Assembly: GCA_977017575.1 (NCBI GenBank)
Contig: CDRNVI010000148.1
Span: 124,001 to 188,000, forward strand
Length of the DNA stretch: 64,000 bases
Source: Paramoeba atlantica
Taxonomy: Eukaryota > Discosea
Direction of reading: 5' to 3'
Below, one piece after another: positions 1 to 10,549 of this stretch. The translations under genes were made by a program, and so were the position numbers. Under the pieces are notes generated by a model, which was given only the letters and a program-made list of their open reading frames with translations, had not been told where the DNA came from and made no database searches. The stretch's first letter is position 1; the number at the start of each line of letters is the position of its first letter.

Positions 1-177
1 GATGATTGGGCAATGAAAGATACATTGGTCGAGAAACTTCGTTTGGAAGAAAAAAATTGTGAGTGGTGTTGGGATTATGTTAGACGTGATGAGAAAGACA
101 ATGCTATTCACCTTCGATTATGTAAATTTTTTGAAGAGAACACCCAACAATGTCAAATCAAACCAGCAAAGAGGTGA
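1..177 (+). CDS. 3' end of an unidentified protein gene (partial)
   Basis: Frame 1 is open from the first base of the window to TGA at 175-177 (58 codons), followed at once by a second TGA. The peptide is rich in charged residues, Trp and Cys (EKNCEWCWDYVRRDEKD, then three more Cys before the stop), and ordinary codon use argues for real coding sequence. The start lies outside the window and an upstream intron cannot be excluded. I do not recognise the family. The four spaced cysteines could be structural, but no known metal-binding pattern is complete. Confidence 0.5.
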   Translation, partial: DDWAMKDTLVEKLRLEEKNCEWCWDYVRRDEKDNAIHLRLCKFFEENTQQCQIKPAKR

Positions 178-884
178 TGATGAATGGTGATAAAACTTCT
201 TTAAACTCGATTTTTACCCTTTTTACTCTTGAGAATGGACAGACAAAGACAAGGAATCATAAATGAATCCCAACAAAAATGAAAATAACAACGAACTTTT
301 TCTAAGTTGTCAAATTGGCTTCGCGTCTTATAGGGGTGTTTCAAATCTGGTTTTCATTCTTCTCTCTCTTTTTTGGTTTTTGGTTTTTGGTTTTTGGTTT
401 TTGGTTTTTGGTTTTGAAGATGAAGATGAAGATCGTTAAATCCATTCAAATGAAGAACTTTTCGATTATACGAAGCAGAATCGGAAACAAGAAAGTCGAG
501 AGCAACAAACAGAATTCCTCCAATCAACTGATGAAGAAAATTGGCCAAAGGATCAAACCCATAATAATAGGGAAAACATGTACTCTCTACTGAATAGAGA
601 AAGATGGAAAAGGTGTACAACCAATTCACCACTCCCATTTCAGAAAAAGAAGAAGGAAAACGAAAACAAAAACAAAACAATTTTGAGGCTAAAAATAGGG
701 CGTTAAAAATTATTAAAGGTGAGTCAGAAAATTCATTTTTCTTATTTTTTTGGGGTTTTTCCCAGAATGAAAATGATGGAATTGGATGGACTATTGAGCT
801 TCATACGGCGATTGATCTTCAAAAGACACTTCTCTTCTTTTGAAAAAAAAAACAAAAAAAGACAAAACCCCTCTCGTCTTCTTT
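178..884. other. Gap between an unknown gene and the ABCG transporter; uncertain small ORF
   Basis: Holds a short GGTTTTT tandem run (about 372-416). An ATG-started frame at 604-843 ends two codons before the stop of the convergent ABCG gene. Within it AAAG/GTGAGT (719-725) and TTTTTCCCAG (about 756-765) look like an intron, and the residues after it (IGWTIELHTAIDLQKTLLFF) look coding, but the exon phases on the two sides do not join cleanly. I leave it as a possible 3' exon fragment, not a called gene. Confidence 0.3.
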
Positions 885-3143
885 TTATCTCCTCTGATTA
901 TACACAACTCGGAGACAAACATATCCAGCAAAACGATAAAAGGCGGCCATTCCAATCAAAATAAACAAATTCTCCCAAATACCCAATGCATCAGAACCAA
1001 GGAGACAAGTGGCACCATCTGATTCTGAATCAGAACAAAAAATGTAATTTGTTCCATCACATACGTCTGGGCACTGTTGCAGAAATGAATTCAGTTTCAG
1101 AAATTAATTAATTCATTGAAAAAAAGAGAAAAGAAAAAAGGACAAACCGGAGGTTCCACATCATCACAAATACAATTTCCATCAAATTCATTTTGTAAAA
1201 GTGCAGTGAACGCATAATTAAATGGAGACAAATACCTTCAAAGGGAGTAAAAGATTAAATGGTTTGAAATGTAGAATTTTTTTTGGAGAATTAAAATCAG
1301 AGAAAAGAAGAGAAAAGAAGAGAAAAGAAGAGAAAAGAAGAGAAAAATCAAACTTGAGCCAAGTATAATAATCAGGAATGGTATCGGTATTGATGTAAAA
1401 TCCTCCAAATAACAAAAATATCACTGCAATAAACCATAAGATCAAGAGAAAAAAGAGACAACTCACAAAACCAACAAACCAAACAACAACAAAAAAAGAG
1501 ACACAAAATAATAAATAAGAATAATAATATAAACAAACCAGTAAAAAGAGAAGCAAGCAATTGAGCAATTTGGGGAGTGGCAGTCAAACAACCAAAAAAC
1601 ACAAAAATGGAAGACATTGTTGTAATAAACACAAAAATAATTAACAAAAATTTTAAAAAGTATTGAAATTCCGGTCTAAACCCTATTTTGAAAGAAAAAA
1701 AAAGGTGAATTGAGAGCAATTTTTTAAATAAAACAGACAAAAAATGATCGAATGAAATCAGAATCCCAAAAGAATTAAAATATTAATCATTAAAAAAAAA
1801 AAATAAATAATAAAAATAAATAATAAATAATAAAAATAAATAATAAAAATACAAATAAATAATAATAAAAAAAAAAAATGAAAAAAAAAAAAAAACTCAC
1901 AAACCAACAAACCAATAAGAAACCAAACAAAAGATAATAGGACTGACAAGAAGAGCAGGAACATCAGACATAGTTTTCGCAAAATAATAAGCGGAAACTC
2001 TATATAATCCTGCCGCTTTTTCTTTTAAAAAGAGACCTCTTTCTAGAGTAAATTGTAATAATGCCTGTGTTTTTTTTTTTGAGTTAGAGAATTCATTTTT
2101 ATTTTCTAAATGTTTCTTTTTACAGAATAGAAGAAACAAAATTAAGATAAAAAAAAAATAATTATTCTGAAAAATTCTTCAAACAACAAATAATAGAAAA
2201 AAAATAGAAAAAAATAATTTCAATAATAAAACAAATTTTGTCAGAATAATTCAAAAATAAAAAATACCTGCATTTGGCCAAAAGCGAGAAATGTCATACA
2301 AAAGAATAAAGCGCCTTGGATGTTCAGTACACGAACATCAACTAATGTTAAATTTTATTAATTGGTCGAAGAGAAAGAAAGAAGAAAAGAAAGTAAAAGT
2401 AAAGAAAGAAGAAAACAAAGAAAACAAAGAAATGAAAGAAAAGAAAACAAAAAGAAAACAAAAAGAAAACAAAAAGAAAACAAAAAAGAAAACTAAACCA
2501 GTCCCAATTCCACCATCAAGAGTACCACGATACAAACTTCCGACAAACAACCCCATGAAAGTAGCCTTTAAAATTCAAAAAGAGAGGAAAGAAGAGGGAG
2601 AGAGGAGAGAGAGAAGAGAGAAGAAAGGGGGATTAAAAGGGAAAGATTTAATGGGAGAAAAAATGAAAAAAAAAGAGAAAAAAAGAAAAAAAGAAAAAAG
2701 AGGAAATAAGAAAAAAGAAAAAAGAAAAAGAAAAGAAAAAGAAAAGAAAAAGAAAAGAAAAAGAAAAGAAAAAGAAAAAAAAAAAACAAAAAAAAAACAA
2801 AAAAAAAACAAAAAAAAACTTGGAGGAGAAGAGCAACACTGGCTTGAGGAGTTCGAGAAAGATGTTTGGCTTGTCTTTGCATTAAATATCCAAATTGATA
2901 TGGCCATGATACTATTTTATATGAATTATTTATTTCTTTTCTTTATTTCTTTTCTTTATTTATTTCTTAAATTAATAAAATTATTAGTTGATTCTTATTG
3001 CTCATAATTGTTTATTATTGATTGTTTGAATAATTTCTCTTCTTCAAAAACTGAAGAAAGACATGTTTAAATAAAAGAAAATAAAAGAAAAGAAAAGAAA
3101 AATAAAAATAAAATAAAAATAAAATAAAATAAAATAAAATAAA

Positions 3144-3174
<31 letters not shown>

Positions 3175-6100
3175 TAAAAATAAAATAAAAATAAAATAAA
3201 AATAACCAGCAAAACGAGAAACTTCAGGAACAACAAAACCACCATATTCATCAACCATCTCACCCTCCTCTCCTTCATCTTCAATCCCCGTTCGAATTGG
3301 TTTGCCTTTTTATTATCTTTTTAGAGAAGAGAAGAAAGAGAAAAAAAAAAAAAAAAAAGAGAAGAAAGAGGAAGGAAGAGAGAGGAAGGAAGAGAAAGGA
3401 AAGAAAGAAGAAAGAAAGAAAGAAGAAAGAAAGAAAGAAGAAAGAAAGAAAGGAAAGAAAGAAAGGAAAGAAAGAAAGGAAAGAAAGGAAAGAAAGGAAA
3501 GAAAGAGAAAGAGAAAAGAGAAAAGAGAAAAGAGAAAAGAGAAAAGATACAATCATGAAGAATTTGATCAAGATGAGATTTCTGATGTTCAGCAGAATGA
3601 GATTCATCATACAAAATCGCCAACGATTTGTTTTCTAACTTTGGATTCACCTTTTTAAAAAATTATTTATTAATTAATATTTAATTTTTTTTTTGTTAGT
3701 ATTTAATTTGGATTTTACAAATTAAATATGAAACAAAATCCAAATGAAAATCTTTCTCTTTCTTTTCTCCCTTTCTTTTCTCCCTTTCTTTTCTCTTTCT
3801 TTTCTCTTTCTTTTCTCTTTCTTTTCTCTCTTTCTTTCATACCTTGTAAGAAGGAGGGAGTTCTTTTCGATTCAAAAGAGCAAATCTTCTTTTCTCATCT
3901 TCAAGGGCCAAATCAATAATAAAATCAGCTGGGTTATAAAATTGAGAACAACTATTCATTTTTTCGATTCAATTTTTAAGAAAAGAGGGAAGAAGAGAAG
4001 AAAAGAAGAGAGAAAGAGAAAAGAAAGAGAAAAGAAAGAGAAAGAGAGGAGAAGGAGAAAGAGAAGAGAAAGAGAGGAGAAAGAGAAAAGAAAGAGAAAA
4101 GAAAGAGAAAAAAGAACTTTTGTCCAACTTCAGTCTCAAAATAAGAAATGGCCTCAGAAGCAGGTCCAAAGTAGACAGTTTTCCCTTCGGATAAACAACA
4201 CAAATAATCAAACCTGAATCAAAGAATGAGAAAAGAGAAAAGAGAAAAGAGAAAAGAGAAAAGAGAAAAGAGAAAAGAGAAAAGAGAAAAGAGAAAAGAG
4301 AAAAGAGAAGAGAAAGAAAAGAGAAAAAGAAGAGAAGAGGAAGAGAAGAGAAAGAGAAAAGAGGAAGAGAAAGAAAAAAGAGAAAGAAGAAAAAAAAAAA
4401 AGAAAAAGAAAGAAAAAAAAAAAACATCTCAAAAATAGAAGAACGAGGTTGATGAAGAGTACAAGAGAAAGAGAAAGAAGAGAGAGAAAGAAGAAAAAAA
4501 AGAAAGAAAAAAGAAAAGAAAAAAGAAAAGAAAAAAGAAAAGAAAAAAGAGAAAGAAGAAGAAAAAAAAGAAAGAAAAAGAAAGAAAAAGAAAAAACATC
4601 TCAAAAATAGAAGAACGAGGTTGATGAAGAGTACAAATAACAGTCCTCCCCGCACGAGCCAACTTCTTTAATGTGTAAACCACTTGTTGTGAATTGAAAG
4701 CTGCAAAAAAGAAAAGAGAAGAAGAGAGGAAGAGAGGAAGAGAGGAAGAGAGGAAGAGAGGAAGAGAGAAGAGAGAAGAGAGAAGAGAGAAGAGAGAAGA
4801 GAGAAGAGAGAAGAGAGAAGAGAGAAGAGAAGAGAGAAGAGAGGGGGGGAGAGAAGGGAAAGGGTTTAGAAAATAGAGAAAAGAGGGGAGGAAAAATAAG
4901 AAGAAAGAAGAAAGAGGAGAGAGAGAGAGAGAAAAAAAAAAGACAAACCATCTAAACCGGTTGTGGGCTCATCAAGAAACATCAAACTATTAAAAAATAA
5001 AAAGAAAAAAAATATTAGAAAAGAAAAAAGAAAAAATTCCAAAAAAGAAAACCACCAAATAAACACCAAAAAAAATTTAAAAAAAACAAGAAAAAAAACA
5101 AAAAATAAATTTAAAAAAAATTTAAAAAAAAATTTAAAAAAAATTTAAAAAAAATTTAAAAAAAAATTTAAAAAAAAATAAAAAAAAACACCTAGGATCA
5201 GCAATCATCTCACAACCAATACAAAGACGTTTCTTCTCACCACCAGAAATACCACGAACATTTTCATCTCCAACTCGATCTTGTCTCACTTTTTGGAGAC
5301 CCAATTCTTCAATCATTTCGTCAACTCGCACATCTCTCGTTTTTTCTCTGTTTTGTTTTGCTTTCTGGGTGGGAAGTGTTAATAATTCTTAAATTTAAAA
5401 ATAATGAAAAAAATATTGGAAAAAAATAAAAAATGATAAAAATAATTAAAAAAAATAATTAAAAATAATCAAAAAAATTTAAAAAAAATTTAAAAAAATT
5501 AAAAAAAAGAAAAAAAAAAAGAAAACACAAACATCTCTCTCCAACTTCAATCGAACATTAAACATCAACGTTTCCTCAACAGTCAAAGTTGGCATTAAAA
5601 TATCTTCTTGAGTCACATAAGCCGAAAACCTCTTAAAACTCTTTCCTCTAAAAAGAAAATGAATCAGAGAGAGAGAGAAGAAAAGAAGAGGAGAAACAGA
5701 AAAGAAAAAGAAAGAAAAAGGGATAAGAACAAGAAAAAGAAATATTCGAAAAAAAAGGAAAAAGAGAAATAGAAAAAAGAAAGAAAAGAGAAAGAAAGAA
5801 GAGAAAGAAAGAAGAGAAAGAAGGAGAAAGAAAGAAAGAAGAGAGAAAGAAAGAAAAGAAAGAGAACCTTGGTTGACCATTCATAAGAATATCACCATCA
5901 ATTTTTCCAATATTTTTTCGACCCGACAAAATATCCAAAAGTGTCGATTTTCCTGTTTAAAATTTGATCAAAAGAGGAGAGAAAGAAAGAAGAGAAAGAA
6001 AGAGAAAGAGAGAAAGAGAGATGCGAGAAGAAGAGAGAAAGAAAGAAAGAAAGAAACAGAAACATACCAGCGCCAGAAGAACCAATGATGGCAGTAAGTG

Positions 6101-6980
6101 TCCCTGGTTTTGCAAAACCACTGATGTCCTGGAAAAATAGATTTATAAAAAAAAGAAAGAAAAAAGAGGAAAAAGAAATTGTTATTCTTCTTAATTATTA
6201 ACAATTCATAATTAATAATAATTCGGAATAATCATTAATAATTAATAATTAATAATTATTTAATAATAATCATTTTTCTTTTCTTCATACTCATTTGTTC
6301 TTTTCTTTTTTCTTTTTCTTCTCCAAAAAATCAAACTTCTTTTCCTATTTGCTCAATCTTTTCTCCTCCTCTTTCTTATTCTTTCTTATTCTCTCTTCTC
6401 TTTCATTTGATGAAACTCTCTTTTCTCCAAAAGGTCCCAACTGGCTCACTTTCCTGACTGTCTTCTCGATCATCTTTTCTCTTTCCTTCTTCCTTCTGTT
6501 TTTCTTTAAATTTCTCCCTCACTTTCTTTTCACTTTTTTCTTCTTCTTTTTTCTTATTGTTTCTCTTTTCTTTTTCATCTTTTAACAAAGATAATAACAA
6601 CAACAAAAAAAACTCAAACATGTAAAACTTCTTTATCCTGATGTTCTCTTCTCCAAGGAGGACCAGAAGAATCTCGAATGGTACAAGAAACATTTTTCCA
6701 TGTCAAAAGAACTGGTTCATGTGATGCAGAAATGAAAAGTTTTTTTTCATCTTCTTCTGTGTCTAATCGACCCTGTTTTTTGTTTCGTTATTGTTTGTTT
6801 TTGTTAGTTCTTTTTTTTTTGTTTCTTTCCTTTTGTTCTTTTTCTTTTCCAGTCGTTCTCTTTTTTCTCTCAAGTTTTTTTTTTCCCCCTTTTTTTCCTT
6901 TCTTTTGAATCATTTTTCAACTTCAACCAAAAACTTACAGATGAAGGGTTATCCAATTGTTGATAAGGTTGCTTCGACAT
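885..6980 (-). CDS. ABCG-family (White/BCRP-type) half ABC transporter, many introns
   Basis: ATP-driven membrane half-transporter with the nucleotide-binding domain before the membrane domain, as in the ABCG family; substrate unknown. ATG is 6978-6980 (MSKQPYQQLDNPSS), stop 885-887. Exon 1 is 6939-6980 and exon 2 is 6620-6772. Walker A is split by an intron: GSSGAG ends the exon at 6068 and GKSTLLDILSGRK opens the exon at 5952. The Q-loop (AYVTQED) is near 5600, the signature ISGGEKKR near 5240, Walker B/D-loop FLDEPTTGLD near 4965, and the H-loop CTLHQPRSSIFEMF near 4640. Membrane-domain exons follow: QRQAKHLSRTPQASVA near 2860, LKEKAAGLYRVSAYYFAKTM near 2000, GGFYINTDTIPDYYTW near 1385, and a final helix ending VVYNQRR. 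Introns are almost pure sense-strand pyrimidine and give long false ORFs. Most inner exon borders are approximate. Confidence 0.85.
1301..1346. repeat. 10-bp microsatellite in an ABCG intron
   Basis: Unit AGAAAAGAAG repeated four times exactly plus a partial copy. It lies in a transporter intron, so the sense strand reads TTCTTTTCT. Confidence 0.8.
4228..4308. repeat. (GAGAAAA)n microsatellite in an ABCG intron
   Basis: About eleven uninterrupted copies of the heptamer GAGAAAA, grading into impure GA tracts to about 4430. Similar tracts fill 3340-3550, 3985-4110, 4480-4600 and 4730-4935, all within introns of the same gene. On the transcript they are CU-rich. Confidence 0.85.
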
Positions 6981-7478
6981 GATCAAAACAACAAAAAAAC
7001 AACAAAACAAAACAACAACAAAAAAAAAAGATGAAACGTGGAAAAAGATGAAACGAAAGAAGAAAAACGAGAAGGATGGCAAGACCGCTAAAATAGAGCG
7101 CTAAAATTCTTTCTTTTTCCCTTCTCTTTTCTTGCTCTTTGTTTCCTCGAATCCCGAATGGTCAAAATCGAGAAAACTGCTTGAGGAAGGTGTTTAAATA
7201 AATCTAAGGGTTTTTTTCAAAAGGTTTTATTCTTGAAAACTTTGTTTTGAATCCAAACAAATACGTTCGATGGTTCTGGCGGTGAGATCTTGTTGGGTTT
7301 TTTAACAACATCATTTTTTCTTCCACAAAATTTCACCCACAGTTTTTTCTTTTTGTTCCTTGTGAGAAAATAACCCATTGAATCGTAATTCAGGATGTTT
7401 CATAAGTGTTGGTGGGGGAGTTTTGAGCGAAAATCCGAAAATTCACTCACTCTTTCGAGTTCCAACAAAAAAAAAACT
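6981..7478 (-). promoter_or_regulatory. ABCG upstream region / lipase 3' flank
   Basis: No coding sequence seen. Two copies of a GCTAAAAT-type element (CCGCTAAAAT and GCGCTAAAAT) lie at about 7085-7107, just over 100 bp upstream of the transporter ATG. A related AGCGCTAAA element occurs in the divergent promoter at about 19,605-19,625. An AT-rich GTGTTTAAATAAAT lies at about 7190. The assignment as promoter is by position only. Confidence 0.3.
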
Positions 7479-8516
7479 CTACACCCCCCAAGTCACAGTC
7501 TCAATAAATCTAGCAATGACAGACCCAAATTCTTGTTGAAAAGTGACATCATTATGACCAGCTCTTTCAAATTCATGAAATAATATTGATCTCGAAGGAG
7601 AAAGCTGCTTTCTCTGCCCTTCAACGTATAAATGTTTCCCTTGGTAAGAATGAACAACCATATCTTGTTTCCCATGGAGAATGGCCACACGAATTTCTCT
7701 TGCAACCAAAGGGAGATGAATCTCTGTTTCAAATCGATCAGGAATGTGATCAAAAAGGAGGTTGAAGAGAGAAGATGGGAGCCATCGAATGGGATACCCA
7801 ACCCAATGATTGAGAGCAGCTTCTCGAACAGAACGAAATGGGGCTTCTAAAATAAGCCCTCTCAAAAGTTGTCGTGGTGGTGGTGGGAAAGCAGGTTGGG
7901 GATCATCAACAAGAATTCTTTTCGCAACTCGAGTAGAAATCCCAGTACCAAGTGAATGGCCCCAAAAGAAAACAGAATCAGCTTTTAGTTGTTCAACAAC
8001 AAACTGGTAGATAGTCATTCCATCTGTGACAACTCCATCTTCGGAGGGTGAACCCTCAGAATCGCCAAATCCTCGATAATCAAATGTAACAAGTTCCAAG
8101 TCAGAAGAAGAAGCAATCGAAGGGGGAAGAGAACGAGAAAAAGATTGAATAATCGCTTGATAGGAATATTGTCTTCGATAGAGAGCTCTTGTATCAGCAT
8201 TCCCATGAAAATAGACGATTACCACTTTCATTTTCTTTTTTTCTTTTCCTTCTTCTCTTGAGTTCTTCTTTACAACCCAAACACCAAGTTCATGATTATC
8301 TGGAGTCGTCAATCGATGTTTCACAACATGTGAATTTGAATGTGGCTCCATCCCATAATACCATGACCAAAGACGAAAACGATGTAAAAAGATGAGAAAA
8401 CGAGGGATTGACGGGTAGATGGTTGCCAGAAAACAGAGGATTAGGATCCCAACCATCATGAACAGAACCCATTTTCCAATTGCCAAGAGAAGTTCAAACA
8501 CCCATTCTGGGTCCAT
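7479..8516 (-). CDS. ABHD12-like alpha/beta hydrolase (membrane serine lipase), single exon
   Basis: Serine hydrolase resembling ABHD12, the ER-membrane lysophosphatidylserine/monoacylglycerol lipase. The ATG at 8514-8516 is the first Met in frame and gives 345 aa; further upstream codons in frame have no ATG. Residues about 11-33 form a membrane helix (GKWVLFMMVGILILCFLATI). Family motifs in order: YFHGNADTRALYRR (oxyanion His-Gly), VTFDYRGFGDSEGSPSE, the nucleophile elbow WGHSLGTG (Ser188 from this Met), LILEAPFRSVREAA, the acid in HGKQDMVV (Asp285) and the His in AGHNDVTF (His321). The catalytic triad is complete and no intron is seen, unlike the transporter downstream. Substrate specificity is inferred from similarity only. 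Confidence 0.85.
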   Translation of the reverse strand: MDPEWVFELLLAIGKWVLFMMVGILILCFLATIYPSIPRFLIFLHRFRLWSWYYGMEPHSNSHVVKHRLTTPDNHELGVWVVKKNSREEGKEKKKMKVVIVYFHGNADTRALYRRQYSYQAIIQSFSRSLPPSIASSSDLELVTFDYRGFGDSEGSPSEDGVVTDGMTIYQFVVEQLKADSVFFWGHSLGTGISTRVAKRILVDDPQPAFPPPPRQLLRGLILEAPFRSVREAALNHWVGYPIRWLPSSLFNLLFDHIPDRFETEIHLPLVAREIRVAILHGKQDMVVHSYQGKHLYVEGQRKQLSPSRSILFHEFERAGHNDVTFQQEFGSVIARFIETVTWGV

Positions 8517-8837
8517 TCTTTCTGTGGGGGTTTTGAATTCAATTATTTGCTCACCACGAATTGTTGAAAAAAGAGCGTCAAGCGTGTGAGGAAAACAAAA
8601 CAAAAACAAGAAAGCAAACAAAAAAAAGAAAGCAAACAAAAAACAAAAAAGAGAAGAAACGTGTCCAACCTTAAAATAGTAATATACTTTAAAAGGAAAA
8701 ATACTTTATAAAGGAAATATTTTTTTTCATTGAACTGTTTTCTTCAATCTCATTCTTTCACGCCAACCAACAATGACACCTTCCTCTTTCTTGTCAACAA
8801 AAAACTTTCTTTCCAAAAGACAAAAAAGTGAACCACA
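8517..8837. promoter_or_regulatory. Divergent promoter between lipase and Rac gene
   Basis: Shared 321-bp upstream region with no ORF of its own. A TATA-like TTTATAAAGG at 8705-8714 lies about 125 bp upstream of the Rac ATG, and a similar ACTTTAAAAGG lies about 20 bp before it. The Rac side is followed by a pyrimidine-rich leader. Confidence 0.45.
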
Positions 8838-9428
8838 ATGCAAGCCATTAAATGTGTTGTTGTTGGAGATGGTGCTGTTGGAAAAACTTGTCTTCTGATC
8901 TCTTACACGACCAACGCTTTCCCTGGCGAATACATCCCAACTGTTTTCGACAACTACTCCGCGAATGTGATGGTGGATGGGAAACCTATTAACTTGGGAT
9001 TATGGGATACTGCTGGCCAAGAAGATTACGATCGTCTTCGTCCCCTCTCGTACCCACAAACTGATGTCTTTCTCATCTGTTTTTCTGTCATCTCTCCTGC
9101 TTCATACGAGAACGTTCGAGCGAAGTGGCATCCCGAAGTCCAACACCATTGCCCAACCACAAAATGCCTTGTTGTTGGAACAAAGATTGATTTGAGAGAT
9201 GATGCTGCCGCTCTCCAAAGATTAAAAGAAAAGAATTTGGAACCCATTTCCTCTCAAATGGGAGATCAATTGGCCAAAGATATTGGTGCTGTGAAGTATA
9301 TGGAATGTTCTGCTTTAACTCAGAAAGGATTGAAAGATGTGTTTGATGAAGGAATTCGAGCTGTCATTGCCCCTGAGAATAAGAAGAAGAGTGGTGGTGG
9401 AAAGAGAGGTGGTTGTATTGTTTTGTAA
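8838..9428 (+). CDS. Rac-family small GTPase (canonical)
   Basis: Molecular switch for actin dynamics. 196 aa, single exon, ATG at 8838. All nucleotide-binding motifs are intact: G1 [11 protein letters not shown] (Gly12 present), switch I with the effector Thr in [14 protein letters not shown]3 [18 protein letters not shown] (Gln61 present), G4 GTKIDLRDD (TKID where most Rac proteins have TKLD), G5 YMECSAL. The Rho insert helix region [20 protein letters not shown] is present. A basic Lys/Gly/Arg stretch precedes the CAAX box CIVL, which predicts geranylgeranylation and membrane targeting. It is a tandem neighbour of an altered paralogue 250 bp downstream. Confidence 0.95.
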   Translation: MQAIKCVVVGDGAVGKTCLLISYTTNAFPGEYIPTVFDNYSANVMVDGKPINLGLWDTAGQEDYDRLRPLSYPQTDVFLICFSVISPASYENVRAKWHPEVQHHCPTTKCLVVGTKIDLRDDAAALQRLKEKNLEPISSQMGDQLAKDIGAVKYMECSALTQKGLKDVFDEGIRAVIAPENKKKSGGGKRGGCIVL

Positions 9429-9679
9429 AAACAAAAAAGAGAGAGAAAGAGAGAGAACAAAGAAAAGAGTGATAGGAGTGGGGGTAATTTATTCAAAAAG
9501 AAAAGATAAATAAAAAACAAACCTTTTTTTTGAAAACACTTTTTCGAAACAAAAAACGAAAATCCTTTTAAAGAAAACGAAAACCATTTTCATTGAACCA
9601 TTTTCATCAGGTACATTTTGATTGGTCTCTTTCTTTTTTCTTTTGTCTCCGATCGACAAAACCTGAAACCAAGAAGGCG

Positions 9680-10273
9680 ATGCCTCAAGAGCTCAAATGT
9701 GTTGTTGTTGGAAATGCAGGTGTTGGGAAGACTTGTCTTCTTATCTCATACACGAGCAACACTTTCCCTTCCCCTGACGAATTCATCCCAACCATTTTGG
9801 ATGACTATGCGGCAAATGTGATGGTAGACAACAAAAAAGTCATGTTGTCAGTGTGGGATACACCTTGCCCTGCTTACTCAGGATTTACTCGCATTCGTGT
9901 CTCCGCGTACCCAAACACTGATGTCTTTCTCCTCTGTTTTTCTGTCATCTCTCCTGCTTCATACGAGAACGTTCGAAGGAGGTGGGCTTCAGAAATCCGA
10001 CACTATTGCCCAACCACAAAATGCCTCGTTGTTGGAACAAAGATTGATTTGAGAGATGATGCTGCAACTCTTCAAAGTTTAAAAGAAAAGAATGAGGAAC
10101 CCATTTCCTCTCAAATGGGAGATCAATTGGCCAACGATATTGGTGCTGTGAAGTATATGGAATGTTCTGCTTTAACTCAGAAAGGATTGAAAGATGTGTT
10201 TGATGAAGGAATTCGGGCTGGTCTTAAAAAAAAGAAGAGTGGTGGTAAGAGAGGTGGTTGTATTATTTTGTAA
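9680..10273 (+). CDS. Atypical Rac-like GTPase with rewritten P-loop and switch II
   Basis: 197 aa from the ATG at 9680. An upstream in-frame ATG at 9593 would add 29 residues with no counterpart in Rac, so I prefer 9680. It is a tandem duplicate of the preceding Rac with near-identical DNA over its second half. The catalytic sites differ: the P-loop is GNAGVGKT (position 12 Ala, position 13 Gly), switch I has a two-residue insertion and FIPTILDDY in place of YIPTVFDNY, and G3 reads [13 protein letters not shown] in place of [11 protein letters not shown], so Gly60 and Gln61 are lost. G4 [10 protein letters not shown]5 ECSAL and the CAAX box CIIL remain. From the family, loss of Gln61 and Gly12 abolishes GTP hydrolysis and GAP response; loss of Gly60 may also block the switch. 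Role unknown: constitutively active or a dominant sink. The reading frame is intact. Confidence 0.9.
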   Translation: MPQELKCVVVGNAGVGKTCLLISYTSNTFPSPDEFIPTILDDYAANVMVDNKKVMLSVWDTPCPAYSGFTRIRVSAYPNTDVFLLCFSVISPASYENVRRRWASEIRHYCPTTKCLVVGTKIDLRDDAATLQSLKEKNEEPISSQMGDQLANDIGAVKYMECSALTQKGLKDVFDEGIRAGLKKKKSGGKRGGCIIL

Positions 10274-10549
10274 AAAGAATGTTTGACAAGGGAATTATTA
10301 AAAAAAAAATATTTATCCTTTCAAAAGAAAAATAAAAATTTTGAATCTTCTTGCACTTGTAAGATCAATTTTTCGATTGGAAAACGAGAATCTTTTCTGT
10401 TTTCTTTTGATTTTGCTGCAATTGGAAAAAAAAAAGGAAGCATAAAATCAAAAAGGAAAAAGAACCAAAAAGCAAACTCGAAATGAAAAGTTTGGACAAA
10501 GACAACAAAGAAGATGGAACAGACTGCATCACAACAGGACCATTCTCTC
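10274..10549. other. Convergent 3' flanks of atypical Rac and ankyrin gene
   Basis: No gene seen. A/T-rich and purine-rich sequence between a + strand stop and a - strand stop. Confidence 0.5.

Noticed and set aside
2291-3007. 238-aa Lys/Glu-rich + strand ORF, and similar Lys/Arg or Phe/Ser/Leu ORFs through 2.3-6.2 kb
   Set aside because: They are six-frame readings of GA/CT tracts inside ABCG introns; recognisable transporter exons lie on the other strand between them.
6403-6590. Possible extra ABCG exon (charged, ending FWRKESFIK on the - strand)
   Set aside because: The flanking exons join perfectly without it (KEVLH followed by DISGFAKPG, both phase 0), and no in-phase acceptor and donor pair encloses it.
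8517-8639. N-terminal extension of the ABHD12-like protein up to 8639
   Set aside because: The upstream codons have no ATG (the first codon would be TTG); the Met at 8516 precedes the membrane helix.
9593-9679. Upstream start of the atypical Rac
   Set aside because: The extra 29 residues have no Rac counterpart, and [11 protein letters not shown] at 9680 aligns with the canonical start.
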